A stretch of 64,000 nucleotides of DNA from an uncultured Eubacteriales bacterium (GTDB lineage Bacteria; Bacillota; Clostridia; Christensenellales; Aristaeellaceae), in the NCBI GenBank assembly GCA_902789795.1, contig CADAPM010000013.1, forward strand, positions 1 to 64,000. The letters are read 5' to 3'. Positions 31,247 to 40,210 of this stretch are shown here, one piece after another; within the stretch, counting starts at the first letter, position 1; every line of letters starts with the position of its first letter. A model generated the notes under the pieces. That model saw nothing but the letters and a program-made list of their open reading frames with translations. It was not told where the DNA came from and made no database searches. Position numbers and translations under genes: made by a program.

Positions 31247-31282
31247 TAGTCATATAGTAATATGATATGACTACTTTGTCAA
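31247..31282 (-). promoter_or_regulatory. Autoregulated promoter of the toxin-antitoxin operon
   Basis: Minus-strand TTGACA (31277-31282), a 17-bp spacer and TACTAT (31254-31259). The imperfect palindrome TAGTCATAT...ATATGACTA (31247-31273) covers the -10 box and spacer. The TGA stop of the upstream phage-tail gene (31279-31281) lies within the -35 box. Confidence 0.8.
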
Positions 31283-32784
31283 GGCCCGACATATCCGACC
31301 CTGCACACCGCCTTCGCGTACAGCCCGCCGTCCCAGCACAAGGACTGTCCGGCGATGAAAGAAAACAGCTCCCGGCCGTCCTGGTCGGTGAGGCGGATCG
31401 CGCTGCCCGCCTGCAGCTGGGGGTCACCGCGCCAGGTCAGGCGCAGGGCCTGCCAATTCGCGCCGGCGAAGGCCGCTTTCAGACCGGCAAGCAGGCCGCG
31501 GGTCTGGGCGTTGTCACCGGTCAGCAGCGCGTTGTTCCGAATGGTCAGCGTATCCTGGGGCCGGGCGGGCAAAGCAGGATCGACCGCCTCGGTGACGGCG
31601 GCCGCCGGGTCCGTCACGCCCCGGGGCCAGGCGGTCACGCGGTTGAAGGCGAAGCCCCGCTCGTCGAGCCGCAGGCGCATGTAATGGGCGGGCGTCAGGC
31701 GGAGCGCCTCGCCGTAGTCCGGGTACGCGGGCACGATGCCCAGCAGGCCCGACCGCGTGACGCGCGCGAAGGAGCCGCCCGCGGCGCAGACCTGCATCAG
31801 CGCGGAGCGCAGGGTGCAGTTTTCGCCCCAATCCGGCTTCCGGCTGATGACCCGGTCGCGGTTGCAGGCGAGCACGCCCTCCACGCCGATCCCGGCAGCG
31901 GCGGTGATATTCGCCAGGATGTCCGAGAGCAGGGCGGGATAGGCCGTGGTATCCGTCCAGACCGCCTCCAGGGCGTTGGCCATCGTGTCAAAGCCCCTGA
32001 GCTCCAGCCAGGCGTCCTGCTCGTCCCCGCGCATCTCGTCGATCACGAAGCTCCCCAGGGGCACCTGCACCGGGCCGATGTCCGTCTGCACCCGCATCCG
32101 GAGCGCCAGGATCGCGCCGAGCAGCGCCCGGTCTCCCCGCAGGCTGCCGCCGGGGTACCACTCATGAGCCGCGTTGGCCAGCCTCAGGGAGAGCACCGCC
32201 GCCGGGGCCTGACCCAGCAGCGGGCCGTCCTCGCAGCCCTCGTCCAGCCGGAAGGAGAGGATCTCCCCCGGTCCCAGCGCCTGCTCCGCGCCGTCGGGGA
32301 AACGGAGGGCCGCGAAGGGCCGCAGGTCCCGGCTGGGCGCGGAGGCCGCCCGCCAGACCGCCGCCTTAGTGTCCTCAGCGGCGCTGTCCCCGGGCTCGTA
32401 GGTGACGGTGATGACCGCGCTGCGCACCTGGGTGACGGACACGTGGCTCCCCGCGCCGCCCTGGCCGCCGTTGGCGCGGAAGGCAAAGGCCAGCGTCAGG
32501 TCGGGATAATTCCCCGCGCTGTCGGATACGATCAGGTCGGTGACGTCCCGCGCCATCCCCTCCGCGCCGTTGATCGTCAGGCTGCCGCCCGTGTAGCCCA
32601 GGTAGGCGGTGACCCGAAGGATCGCCTGGCGCACCACTGCGCCCCGGGGCAGCTGGCTCACGGAAAAGGACACATACTCCCGGGCGAGGGACGGCGTCGT
32701 ATAGCGCACCGCGCCGCCCGATTCCGTGCCCGTCCAGGTGGATCTCAAGCTGAATTCCCGGGCGCTCAGGATCATGACTGCCAT
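31279..32784 (-). CDS. Phage tail/baseplate-like protein
   Basis: A 501-residue protein. Mid-protein it has the phage tail pattern VQVPLGSFVIDEMRGDEQDA, LELRGFDTMANALEAVW, YPALLSDILANITAAAGIGV and LRSALMQVCAAGGSFARVTR, typical of tail or baseplate hub proteins of Firmicute siphophages. The N-terminal 150 residues look like an added beta-sandwich. GGAGAGG lies before the ATG at 32784. It follows the DUF6711-like gene by 4 bp, with no head, lysis or integrase genes nearby. Confidence 0.65.
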   Translation of the reverse strand: MAVMILSAREFSLRSTWTGTESGGAVRYTTPSLAREYVSFSVSQLPRGAVVRQAILRVTAYLGYTGGSLTINGAEGMARDVTDLIVSDSAGNYPDLTLAFAFRANGGQGGAGSHVSVTQVRSAVITVTYEPGDSAAEDTKAAVWRAASAPSRDLRPFAALRFPDGAEQALGPGEILSFRLDEGCEDGPLLGQAPAAVLSLRLANAAHEWYPGGSLRGDRALLGAILALRMRVQTDIGPVQVPLGSFVIDEMRGDEQDAWLELRGFDTMANALEAVWTDTTAYPALLSDILANITAAAGIGVEGVLACNRDRVISRKPDWGENCTLRSALMQVCAAGGSFARVTRSGLLGIVPAYPDYGEALRLTPAHYMRLRLDERGFAFNRVTAWPRGVTDPAAAVTEAVDPALPARPQDTLTIRNNALLTGDNAQTRGLLAGLKAAFAGANWQALRLTWRGDPQLQAGSAIRLTDQDGRELFSFIAGQSLCWDGGLYAKAVCRVGYVGP

Positions 32785-32788
32785 CTGC

Positions 32789-33142
32789 TCACCTCTCCTT
32801 CAGCACGGCGGTGATCTCCCGGCAGACCCCGGGCCGGCCGTCTCCGCCCGCGGTCAGCAGGCCCACGTTCAGGCTCTGCACGGCCATCACCAGTTCGGCA
32901 GGCGCGCCGGTGAGCGGGTCCGGCAGCGTCACGGCCAGGAACACGCCCCGGGTCAGCGCCGTCAGGATCTCGGACGCCTCCGCCGCCTTCAGCCCCTGCC
33001 AGACGACCTTCACCGTGCGCTTTAACGCCAGCCGATCCGCCGCCAGGGAGCCGTCCGCCGTGACCTCGGACCGTCCCACGCTCTCATAGCCGACTTCCAG
33101 CGCCGCCGGAGCGGCCAGCGCGAGCCCGTCAATCGTCAGCAT
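32789..33142 (-). CDS. Phage tail-associated protein (DUF6711-like)
   Basis: A 117-residue protein: MLTIDGLALAAPAALEVGYE, RLALKRTVKVVWQGLKAAEA, TLPDPLTGAPAELVMAV. This matches the small phage proteins (DUF6711 type) that lie next to tail tape-measure or hub genes. GGGAGG lies upstream of the ATG; the gene overlaps the preceding 52-residue gene by 14 bp and precedes the tail-like gene by 4 bp. Confidence 0.6.
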   Translation of the reverse strand: MLTIDGLALAAPAALEVGYESVGRSEVTADGSLAADRLALKRTVKVVWQGLKAAEASEILTALTRGVFLAVTLPDPLTGAPAELVMAVQSLNVGLLTAGGDGRPGVCREITAVLKER

Positions 33143-33287
33143 GGCCCCGCACCTCCCTTCCGTACTGCCGGCGCAGGCTCTCCTGCGCCTCGCTGTTGGT
33201 CAGCGCCCGCTCGTGCCGGTCGAAGGGCAAACGACTCTCGGATTCAGCCCCCTGTTGACGGACCCTCTCTGTTTCTGTTTGCGACAT
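33129..33287 (-). CDS. Small phage-module protein (52 residues)
   Basis: A 52-residue frame from ATG 33287 to TGA 33129-33131, too short for most gene callers: MSQTETERVRQQGAESESRL then PFDRHERALTNSEAQESLRR. Very hydrophilic and helical. AAGGGGG lies about 8 bp before the start, and the end overlaps the DUF6711-like gene by 14 bp, suggesting translational coupling. I do not recognise it; likely the first gene of the tail-like module. Confidence 0.6.
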   Translation of the reverse strand: MSQTETERVRQQGAESESRLPFDRHERALTNSEAQESLRRQYGREVRGHADD

Positions 33288-33306
33288 AAAAATACCCCCT
33301 TATATC

Positions 33307-33677
33307 AAGTAGGAATTAGGAGTTAGGAATTAGGAGTTAAAGAATGTTCGTGCGCCCTCATCCGTCAGGCTGCGCCTGACACCTTCCCCCATAGATGGGG
33401 GAAGGCCTCCGGCTTGGCTGTACAGTCGATAGTGTCACTGTATGAGCGCTTGGGAGTGTTTCTTCGGCTTGCGGAAACACTCTGTGAAGCCTTCCCCGAG
33501 ATCGGGGGAAGGCCTCCAGCTAGGCTGTACAGTCGAGAGTGTCACTGTATGAGCGCTTAGGAGTGTTTCTTCGGTTCGCGGAAACACTCCGTGAAGCCTT
33601 CCCCCATCTATGGGGGAAGGTGTCAGGCGCAGCCTGACGGATGAGGGAATTCCGCATTCCGAACTCCGAATTCCGCA
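33307..33677. repeat. 291-bp palindromic element bracketed by heptads (locus 8)
   Basis: Terminal inverted repeats of about 50 bp (33356-33406 and 33596-33646; CCTCATCCGTCAGGCTGCGC at the left) enclose direct repeats of about 108 bp (33382, 33490, partial 33597) carrying CCTTCCCC...GGGGAAGG hairpins. Heptads flank it: GGAATTA-type at 33307-33341 and TTCCGCA-type at 33645-33677. Non-coding, MITE-like. The rest up to 33815 has a short hairpin near 33685-33730 and nothing else. Confidence 0.75.
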
Positions 33678-33815
33678 TTAAAAAAAGCGCCCGGCTCATA
33701 GCCGCTGCGCTTTTTTCCCGCTCCTCGCGGGCAGTATGATCGTATCACGCCTGATCGGGGCTTGTAAAGATTCAAAACAGGTGCAAAACGCTATCAAAAC
33801 ACGTGCATTTTACTA

Positions 33816-35096
33816 TCAATCCTTTGTCGGCTCCTCCGGCACGTCGATCTTTTTGACCAGCACCTTGGTCACCCGGCGGTCGTCGACCTCGCGGATGATG
33901 ATCTCGTAGCCGTCGTACTCGAAGTGGTCGCCCTGCTTCGGGAATTTTTCCAGGTACTCGATGCAGAAGCCGCCCACCGTGTCGGACTCATAGTCGAAGT
34001 CCTCCGCGTTGATGCCGGTCAGCTCCAGGAAATCGTCGATGATCATGTCCCCGTCCAGCTCGTAGGAGGACTCATTGACCTTCACGATCTCGGGCTCGAC
34101 CTGGTCGGTCTCGTCCCAGATGTCGCCGACGATCTGCTCCAGCACGTCCTCCATGGAGATGACGCCCAGCGTGCCCGAATACTCGTCGGTCACGATGGCC
34201 AGGTGCTGCTTCGCGGTCTTCAGGGTGTTCAGCACCTTGGGCAGCTTCATGGTCTTATAGACGAAGCACGGCGGCATCAGCAGCGCCCGCAGGTCCACGG
34301 GGCCCTCGTCCGTCATGGCGCGCAGCAGGTGGTTCAGGTGGATGGTGCCGATCACGTTGTCGATGCTGTCCTCGTAGACCGGGAACCGCGAATAGGGGGA
34401 ATCCTGGATCTGCTCCATGATCTCCTGCACGGAGTCCTCCACGTTGATCGCGTCGATGTCCACGCGCGCGGTCATGACCTCGAAGGCGGAGATATCGTTG
34501 AAGTCGATGGCCGCCTGCACGATCTCCGTGCGGTCGGGGTCGAGCACGCCTTCGTCCTCGGCGGTGTCGATGATGGAGTGCAGCTCCTCCACGGATTCGT
34601 CGTCGTCAGAGCCGGACTTGACCTCTTTCATGGGCTTCGTGATCAGGTTGACCAGGCTGACCACCAGCCAGATGAGGGGCTTGAGCACCGTCATCAGGGC
34701 ATAGATGAAGCCGGAGTTCCGCATGGCGGTAGTGTTCGCGTTCTTTTTCGCGGAGATCTTCGGGATGGTCTCGCCGAAGATGATGACCAGCACCGTCACC
34801 ACGATGGTGCCGATGAAGGTCCACCGGTCGGTGCCCATCAGCAGCAGCATGAACACGGAGGTCAGAGACGACGCAGCGATGTTCACCAGGTTATTGCCGA
34901 TCAGGATGGCGCTGAGCGCGTTTTCGGCCTTTTCGAGGATCTTCAGCACGAGGCTGGCCTTCTTGTTGCCGTCCTTCGCCTCGTTCTCCATGCGCACCTC
35001 GTTGCAGGAGTTATAGGCGATCTCAGACGCCGAGAAGGTGCCGGACAGCCAGACGCACAGCAGGATGCCCAGGCCGGTCAGAACGATGCCGATCAT
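33816..35096 (-). CDS. CNNM/CBS-domain membrane protein (HlyC/CorC family)
   Basis: A 426-residue protein. Residues 1-190 form a CNNM domain with several helices (GIVLTGLGILLCVWLSGTFS, TIVVTVLVIIFGETIPKISA). Then come two CBS motifs (DINAFEV-like MTARVDIDAINVEDSVQEIM, FVYKTMKLPKVLNTLKTAKQ, AIVTDEYSGTLGVISMEDVL) and a C-terminal CorC_HlyC domain (DGDMIIDDFLELTGINAEDF). Such proteins export Mg or other divalent cations, or resist them. It overlaps the upstream paralogue by 4 bp: a tandem pair. Confidence 0.88.
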   Translation of the reverse strand: MIGIVLTGLGILLCVWLSGTFSASEIAYNSCNEVRMENEAKDGNKKASLVLKILEKAENALSAILIGNNLVNIAASSLTSVFMLLLMGTDRWTFIGTIVVTVLVIIFGETIPKISAKKNANTTAMRNSGFIYALMTVLKPLIWLVVSLVNLITKPMKEVKSGSDDDESVEELHSIIDTAEDEGVLDPDRTEIVQAAIDFNDISAFEVMTARVDIDAINVEDSVQEIMEQIQDSPYSRFPVYEDSIDNVIGTIHLNHLLRAMTDEGPVDLRALLMPPCFVYKTMKLPKVLNTLKTAKQHLAIVTDEYSGTLGVISMEDVLEQIVGDIWDETDQVEPEIVKVNESSYELDGDMIIDDFLELTGINAEDFDYESDTVGGFCIEYLEKFPKQGDHFEYDGYEIIIREVDDRRVTKVLVKKIDVPEEPTKD

Positions 35097-36493
35097 TGCG
35101 CGTCACCGCCTTCCTGGGCGGGCGAAGCCGCGTCGGCGGGCGCTTCAGCGGCGTCCTCCGCCTGGTCCTCGCGCTCGCTTTCGTCCTCGTCTAGGACCTC
35201 CACGCGCACCTTCAGGATGCGGTTGTGGTCCATCTCCGTGACCGTCACGCGCAAGTGATGGTAGACGAAGGTGTCCTGCTCCTCCGGCACCGCCTGGAAG
35301 TTGGACATGACCCACTCGCTGATGGGCATGTTCACGAAGTCCGCGTTCTCCTCGGGGTCCTCGTATTCCATGAACTCGAACAGGGATTCCACCGTCTCCC
35401 CGGCGTCGGCCTCATAGACGCGGTCCGCCAGCTTCACGATGGACTCCTCGATCACGTCGTCCTCGTCCCAGATCTCGCCGACGATGACCTCCAGGATGTC
35501 CTCCACGGTCACGATGCCCATGGTGCCGCCGTAGTTATCCACGATGACGGCCATGTTCAGCTTGTTCCTGGACATTTCGGGCAGCAGCTCGTCGATGTTC
35601 GCCGCCGCGGTCGTGAAATAGACCTCATCCAGCAGCGGCCTGAGGGCCGGGATCTTCTTCTCCTGCAGGTACTGCTTGAGGAATTTGCGCGTCTGGAGCA
35701 CGCCCACCACGTTGTCGATGGTGTTCTCATACACCAAAATACGGCTGTGGTTGGTATTCTTGATGACGTCCAGCACCTTTTCGGGCTGCTCGTCGACGTT
35801 CAGCGCCACCAGGTCCACGCGCGGGGTCAGGATGGCCTCGACCGTCACGTCGGAGAAGGACAGGGCGGAGGCGATCAGGTCACTCTGGGACTCGTCGATG
35901 GAGCCCTCCTCCTCCATGTCCTCGATGATGTCGTACAGCTCGTCCTCCGTCACGGAGACCTCGGGCTCGGATTTCGCGTACCGGGAAGCGACCTCGCTGA
36001 TCTTCGCCAGCACGAAGGAGAAGGGCGTCAGCAGCTTCATCAGCACGCGAAGAAATCCTGCGTTCTGCAGGATGTACTTTTCGCTGTTCTTTTTTGCGAT
36101 GCTCTTCGGGAGCATTTCTCCCGCGAAGAAGACCACGATCGTCGTGATGATCGTGCTTATGGACACGGCGCTCAGGCCCCAGGTGCGCGTGACCACGCGC
36201 GTGACGAGAGCCGCCGCCGCTATATGGACGATATTGGTGCAGATCAGCAGGGTGGTGATCGCCTGGTCGAAATGCTCGATGGCGTATAATGCATTTTTCG
36301 CTCTGGAGTCACCACGCTCCGAGAGGACTTTGATACGATTTTTCGACACAGAGGTCAGCGCGGTCTCGATCAGGGCAAAGACCGCAGCGGCAAGCACCAG
36401 AATGCCCGCCATGATCCAGTAAGGTCGACTGTCCCCATCCATAAGAGGATCGATAACTTCCTTTCGTGTTACAAATTCGGCCGGAAGGCGCAA
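35093..36493 (-). CDS. CNNM/CBS-domain membrane protein, paralogue
   Basis: A 466-residue paralogue of the next gene. CNNM helices (YWIMAGILVLAAAVFALIET, VSISTIITTIVVFFAGEMLP), CBS domains (MTIVTVEDILEV-like NYGGTMGIVTVEDILEVIVG) and the CorC_HlyC domain are present, with an acidic tail. TTG at 36493 is preferred because GGAGGAATATTCA precedes it; an ATG at 36532 has no ribosome-binding site. Cotranscribed with the downstream paralogue. Confidence 0.85.
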   Translation of the reverse strand: MRLPAEFVTRKEVIDPLMDGDSRPYWIMAGILVLAAAVFALIETALTSVSKNRIKVLSERGDSRAKNALYAIEHFDQAITTLLICTNIVHIAAAALVTRVVTRTWGLSAVSISTIITTIVVFFAGEMLPKSIAKKNSEKYILQNAGFLRVLMKLLTPFSFVLAKISEVASRYAKSEPEVSVTEDELYDIIEDMEEEGSIDESQSDLIASALSFSDVTVEAILTPRVDLVALNVDEQPEKVLDVIKNTNHSRILVYENTIDNVVGVLQTRKFLKQYLQEKKIPALRPLLDEVYFTTAAANIDELLPEMSRNKLNMAVIVDNYGGTMGIVTVEDILEVIVGEIWDEDDVIEESIVKLADRVYEADAGETVESLFEFMEYEDPEENADFVNMPISEWVMSNFQAVPEEQDTFVYHHLRVTVTEMDHNRILKVRVEVLDEDESEREDQAEDAAEAPADAASPAQEGGDAQ

Positions 36494-36564
36494 TGAATAT
36501 TCCTCCTGCCGTAACGCAGATAAATCTATCATATTCTACCGGCAATGTCAAGGCAGACGAACAA

Positions 36565-37500
36565 TAGAGTGAAGGGTGGAGAGTGGAGTTAAAAGGAGGA
36601 AGTAGGAGGTAGGAAGGAGGAAGTGATAAGAGATAAGAGATGAGTGATAAGTTCAGGTGGAAACCGCGCACAGGCGCGGTTTCTTTGATTTATCAATCGT
36701 CGCTTTCCAGCCGTCATCAAAGGAAGGAACAATTGGGATACCGTTGTCCACCTTGTTGCACGTAAATTCAATACAGACAGTGAATGCAATTCTGCTTCCT
36801 TCATAAACGTCTTTACGCCAACTGGACGGGCGGATCGGGTGATCCGCCCCTACTTGTTGTTCCCCTTGTTATTTGAACACTTTGCGTTTATTCTTACGCT
36901 AAAACCCAACAAACAAAAAAAGAGGCCATGCGGGTATCCTTGTAGGGGCGGATCACCTGATCCGCCCGTCCAGTTGGCGTAAAGACCGTTTATGAAGGAA
37001 GCAGAATTGCATTCACTATCCGGATTGAATTTACGCGTAACAGGACGGGCGGATCGGGTGATCCGCCCCTACGATGTGATCCAACACGGCTTTACGCTTG
37101 CTTGTCGGCTTTTGATGTAAATTGAGCAACAACACATAACAAAATAAGGAAGTACCATCCCCCGCTGTCATTCTGAGCATGTCGTGCGCGGTGCGTGAGG
37201 TGCTTGCACCCGCGGTGCGCGCGCGATTCAACCGCCCTCTCCCCGTTTAGAGGGCAAGCGAAGAATCGTTCATCTCGTGCGCGGTGCGCGAGGCGCTGGC
37301 GCCTGCGGTGCGTGCGCGATACAACTGCTGCATCTCTCCGCCAATACGGGCAGAGTAAAACAAAAAACGTATAGCCCCGAATGGAAGAAACCGCGCTTCC
37401 GCGCGGTTTCAACCTGAACTTATCACTTATCTCTTATCACTTATCTCATTCCTAACTCCTAATTCCTACTTCCTACTTCCTAACTCCACTCTTCACTCTT
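36565..37500. repeat. Composite repeat: heptads, hairpins and two MITE copies (locus 9)
   Basis: From left: purine heptads 36565-36652 (GGAAGTA, GATAAGA), hairpin GAAACCGCGC / GCGCGGTTTC near 36660-36684, a MITE copy in minus orientation about 36735-36853, a second copy at 36942-37072, GC-rich sequence at 37150-37330 with near-direct repeats (GCGCGGTGCG), hairpin GAAACCGCGC / GCGCGGTTTC near 37387-37411, and pyrimidine heptads 37416-37500 up to the codA stop. No gene supported. Confidence 0.75.
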
Positions 37501-37501
37501 C

Positions 37502-38737
37502 TCAGAACAGCACTCTCGTCTCCGTCGGCTTGCTCTCCGCGATCGTATTGCCCGCGCGGACGGAGCGCAGCACGGCGCTGTTGCGGTTCAATGCGTCGTA
37601 GTAGTTTTCCGCATCCAGCACGATAAAATTAGCCGGACGCCCTTCGGCGATGCCGTAGCGTTCTCCCAGGTGCAAAGTGCGGGCGGCATTGGTCGTAATG
37701 AAGCGGTAGCTGTTCATGATCTCCTCATAGCCCATCATTTGGCAGACGTGAAGGCCCATGAATACCACGTCGCGCAGGCTGCCGTTGCCCATGGGATACC
37801 AGGGATCGAAGATGTCATCATGGCCGAAGGACACATTGATGCCTTCCGCGGTCAGTTCTTTGACGCGGGTGATGCCGCGGCGCTTCGGATAGGTGTCGAC
37901 ACGGCCCTGCAGATGCGTGTTGACCAGGGGATTCGCCACGAAATTGATCCTGCTCATCTTCAGCAGGCGCATCAGGCGCAGCACGTAGGCGTTGTTGTAG
38001 CTGTGCATGGCCGTGGTGTGGCTGGCGGTCACTTTGTCAAAGAGCCCCAGCTCCAGCGCGCGGGCGGCTACGGTCTCCAGGCCGCGGCTGGCCTCGTCGT
38101 CGATCTCGTCACAGTGCACATCCACCAGTTTATCGTTTTCCGCCGCCAGGTTCAGGGCAAAGTTCAGGGACTCGACGCTGTATTCGCGGGTGAACTCGAA
38201 ATGCGGGATCGCGCCGACGCAGTCCGCCCCCATCGCTACGGCCTCTTCCATGAGCTTTTTGCCGTTCGGATAGCTCAGGATGCCCTCCTGCGGGAACGCG
38301 ACGATCTGGATCTCCACCTGGTCCTTCAGTTCTTCCCGCAGCTCGATCAGCGCCTGCATGGCCGTCAGCTTCGGGTCTGTCACATCCACATGGGTACGGA
38401 TGAACTGAATGCCGTTGGCGGCATAGAGGCGCACACAGCGCTGAACGCGCTCGCGGATGTCTGCCCGGGAGAGTTTATCTTTACGCTTGCTCCAGCACTC
38501 GATGCCTTCAAACAGCGTGCCGGACATATTCCATACGGGATCGCCCGCCGTCAGGCAGGTGTCCAGGTGTACGTGGGATTCGATGAAGGGCGGCAGCACC
38601 AGCTTCCTGCCCAGATCGACGATCTCTTCTCCGCCTTTGGGGGCCAGATTTGGCGCGATGGCACTGAACGATCCGTTTTCCACGCGGATGTCGACAGGCG
38701 CCTGGGCATTCTCGATCAAAGCGTTGCGAAACAGCAT
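37502..38737 (-). CDS. codA: Cytosine deaminase
   Basis: A 411-residue metal-dependent amidohydrolase converting cytosine to uracil and ammonia. Its metal and catalytic residues keep a constant offset of 6 from the well-known E. coli enzyme: H55 and H57 in FIESHVHLD, H208 and E211 in VDVHCDEIDD, D307 in SFGHDDIFDPWYP. The SHTTAMHSYNNAYVLRLMRL segment is also typical. Directly downstream of the permease gene (18 bp) on the same strand, so part of a pyrimidine salvage operon under the PyrR-type leader at 40026-40140. Confidence 0.92.
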   Translation of the reverse strand: MLFRNALIENAQAPVDIRVENGSFSAIAPNLAPKGGEEIVDLGRKLVLPPFIESHVHLDTCLTAGDPVWNMSGTLFEGIECWSKRKDKLSRADIRERVQRCVRLYAANGIQFIRTHVDVTDPKLTAMQALIELREELKDQVEIQIVAFPQEGILSYPNGKKLMEEAVAMGADCVGAIPHFEFTREYSVESLNFALNLAAENDKLVDVHCDEIDDEASRGLETVAARALELGLFDKVTASHTTAMHSYNNAYVLRLMRLLKMSRINFVANPLVNTHLQGRVDTYPKRRGITRVKELTAEGINVSFGHDDIFDPWYPMGNGSLRDVVFMGLHVCQMMGYEEIMNSYRFITTNAARTLHLGERYGIAEGRPANFIVLDAENYYDALNRNSAVLRSVRAGNTIAESKPTETRVLF

Positions 38738-38755
38738 GTAGAGCCTCCTGTTTCC

Positions 38756-39985
38756 TTATTTCCTGATGATCTTGTTGTAAACCAGATAGCAGACCGCAGC
38801 CGTTGCCATGGCATTCAGGCTGGCAATGCCCCAGGGCACAAAGTTGCCCACGAGCGCGCCCAGGACGACGCCGAGGACCGCGCCGGGATTGACCTTTTCG
38901 ATCACGGGCTTGTCGGTCTCATAATTTTTCCTGTTCATGAAGTAGTCCAGGACCAGGATCAGGCCGATCGGGGGGAGCGTCGCGTTCAGGAAGTTGAGCC
39001 AGCCAACGAAGTTGTAGTACAGCCACATGGCGGTCGCGGTGCCGATGATGCCGGCCACGATCACGAGGGGGCGCTTGCGGACCTTGGTGATGTTGGAGAG
39101 GCCCAGAGCGCCGGTGTACAGGGCGTTGTCATTGGTGGTCCAGATGTTCGCGCCCAGCACGATCAGGGCGGGGACCGTCAGCCCCTGAGCGATCATGACA
39201 TAGAAGATGTCGTCCATCCCGGTGAACGCGCCGCCCACAGCGCCGAAGGCAAACATCAGCGTGTTGCCGATGAAGAAGGCGATCACGGTGGTGATCACAG
39301 CCACCTTGGTCGACTTCGCGAAGCGCGTGAAGTTGGGCGTAGCCGTGCCGCCGCTGACGAAGGAACCGATGACCAGGCCGATGCCGCTGAAGAGGGTGAT
39401 GCTGCCGGAGCTCTTGGCGAAGATGGCGCTCAGGCCGCCGCCTTCCACGGTGGCGGTCACCATGGAGTAGATGCCCAGGATGGCGATCAGGGGAACGCTG
39501 ACATAACTGACAATCTCCATACCGCGGATGCCGAAGTAGGCTGAGGCGGTCATGCAGATGCCGGCCAAGACGATGAGGATCCAGGGGCTGATGTGAAGCA
39601 CTTCCGCAGCGGGGATCGCGAACATGGCGACACCGACGCCGAACCAGCCGATCTGGGTCAGGCCGATCATGGCGGAAGGCAGGTAGCTGCCGATGCTGCC
39701 GAAGCTGCGCTGGGCAAGAAGGTCAAAAGAAAGGCCGGTCTTGCTGCCGACATAACCGAGCACGCCGGTATAGCATGCCAGGATCAGTCCGCCCAGTAAG
39801 ACCGACCAGATGAATCCGCTCAGGTCCAGGCCGTTGCCAAGCTTCGCGCCTACGCTCATGCTGGCGCTGAAGAAGGTGAAGCCCAGCATGATGAAGAACA
39901 TGGGCCAGAACTTCTTTCTGGCATGACTGGGTACGCTCTCAAACGTGTAGTCGTTGTCTACGTGGGCTGTCTGTTTGCTGCTCAT
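38756..39985 (-). CDS. codB: Cytosine permease (NCS1 family)
   Basis: A 409-residue transporter with about twelve helices, for example FFIMLGFTFFSASMSVGAKL and IWSVLLGGLILACYTGVLGY, and the NCS1 motifs in GSFVSGGTATPNFTRFAKST and LIVLGANIWTTNDNALYTGA. It imports cytosine for codA. AAAGGAGG precedes the ATG. First gene of the codBA operon, preceded by a PyrR-type element. Confidence 0.93.
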   Translation of the reverse strand: MSSKQTAHVDNDYTFESVPSHARKKFWPMFFIMLGFTFFSASMSVGAKLGNGLDLSGFIWSVLLGGLILACYTGVLGYVGSKTGLSFDLLAQRSFGSIGSYLPSAMIGLTQIGWFGVGVAMFAIPAAEVLHISPWILIVLAGICMTASAYFGIRGMEIVSYVSVPLIAILGIYSMVTATVEGGGLSAIFAKSSGSITLFSGIGLVIGSFVSGGTATPNFTRFAKSTKVAVITTVIAFFIGNTLMFAFGAVGGAFTGMDDIFYVMIAQGLTVPALIVLGANIWTTNDNALYTGALGLSNITKVRKRPLVIVAGIIGTATAMWLYYNFVGWLNFLNATLPPIGLILVLDYFMNRKNYETDKPVIEKVNPGAVLGVVLGALVGNFVPWGIASLNAMATAAVCYLVYNKIIRK

Positions 39986-40025
39986 TTGTCTTTCCTCCTT
40001 TTTCTTTGGTATCTTTCGGAGAACC

Positions 40026-40140
40026 GAAAAACGCGGCTCTCCGTCAAGGAAAGCCGCGTGAAATACGCATACTGATACCGCATGCTACCGCAGTACCGCT
40101 GTCCTTGGCGGCCTCACAGGACCGACCTTAAAGTACCGAG
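40026..40140 (-). promoter_or_regulatory. PyrR-type attenuator before codBA
   Basis: On the minus strand, a PyrR-like binding element near 40101-40130 carries GGTCCTGTGAGGCCG and GCCAAGGAC, close to the known UCC-GNGAGG-CAAGG pattern. It is followed by a terminator stem at 40026-40060 (ACGCGGCT / AGCCGCGT, then TTTTTC) about 45 bp before codB. UMP-bound PyrR would favour termination. Confidence 0.8.
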
Positions 40141-40210
40141 GTGTATTGTAAAGGGCAAAAGGGGATTTGTCAACAGGGAACTTTAGATGTTTGAACCAAC
40201 AAAAGAGTGT

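Noticed and set aside
37150-37330. A tRNA or structured RNA in the GCGCGGTGCG-rich stretch
   Set aside because: No cloverleaf, no CCA and no anticodon stem; it looks like near-direct repeats inside the composite repeat locus.
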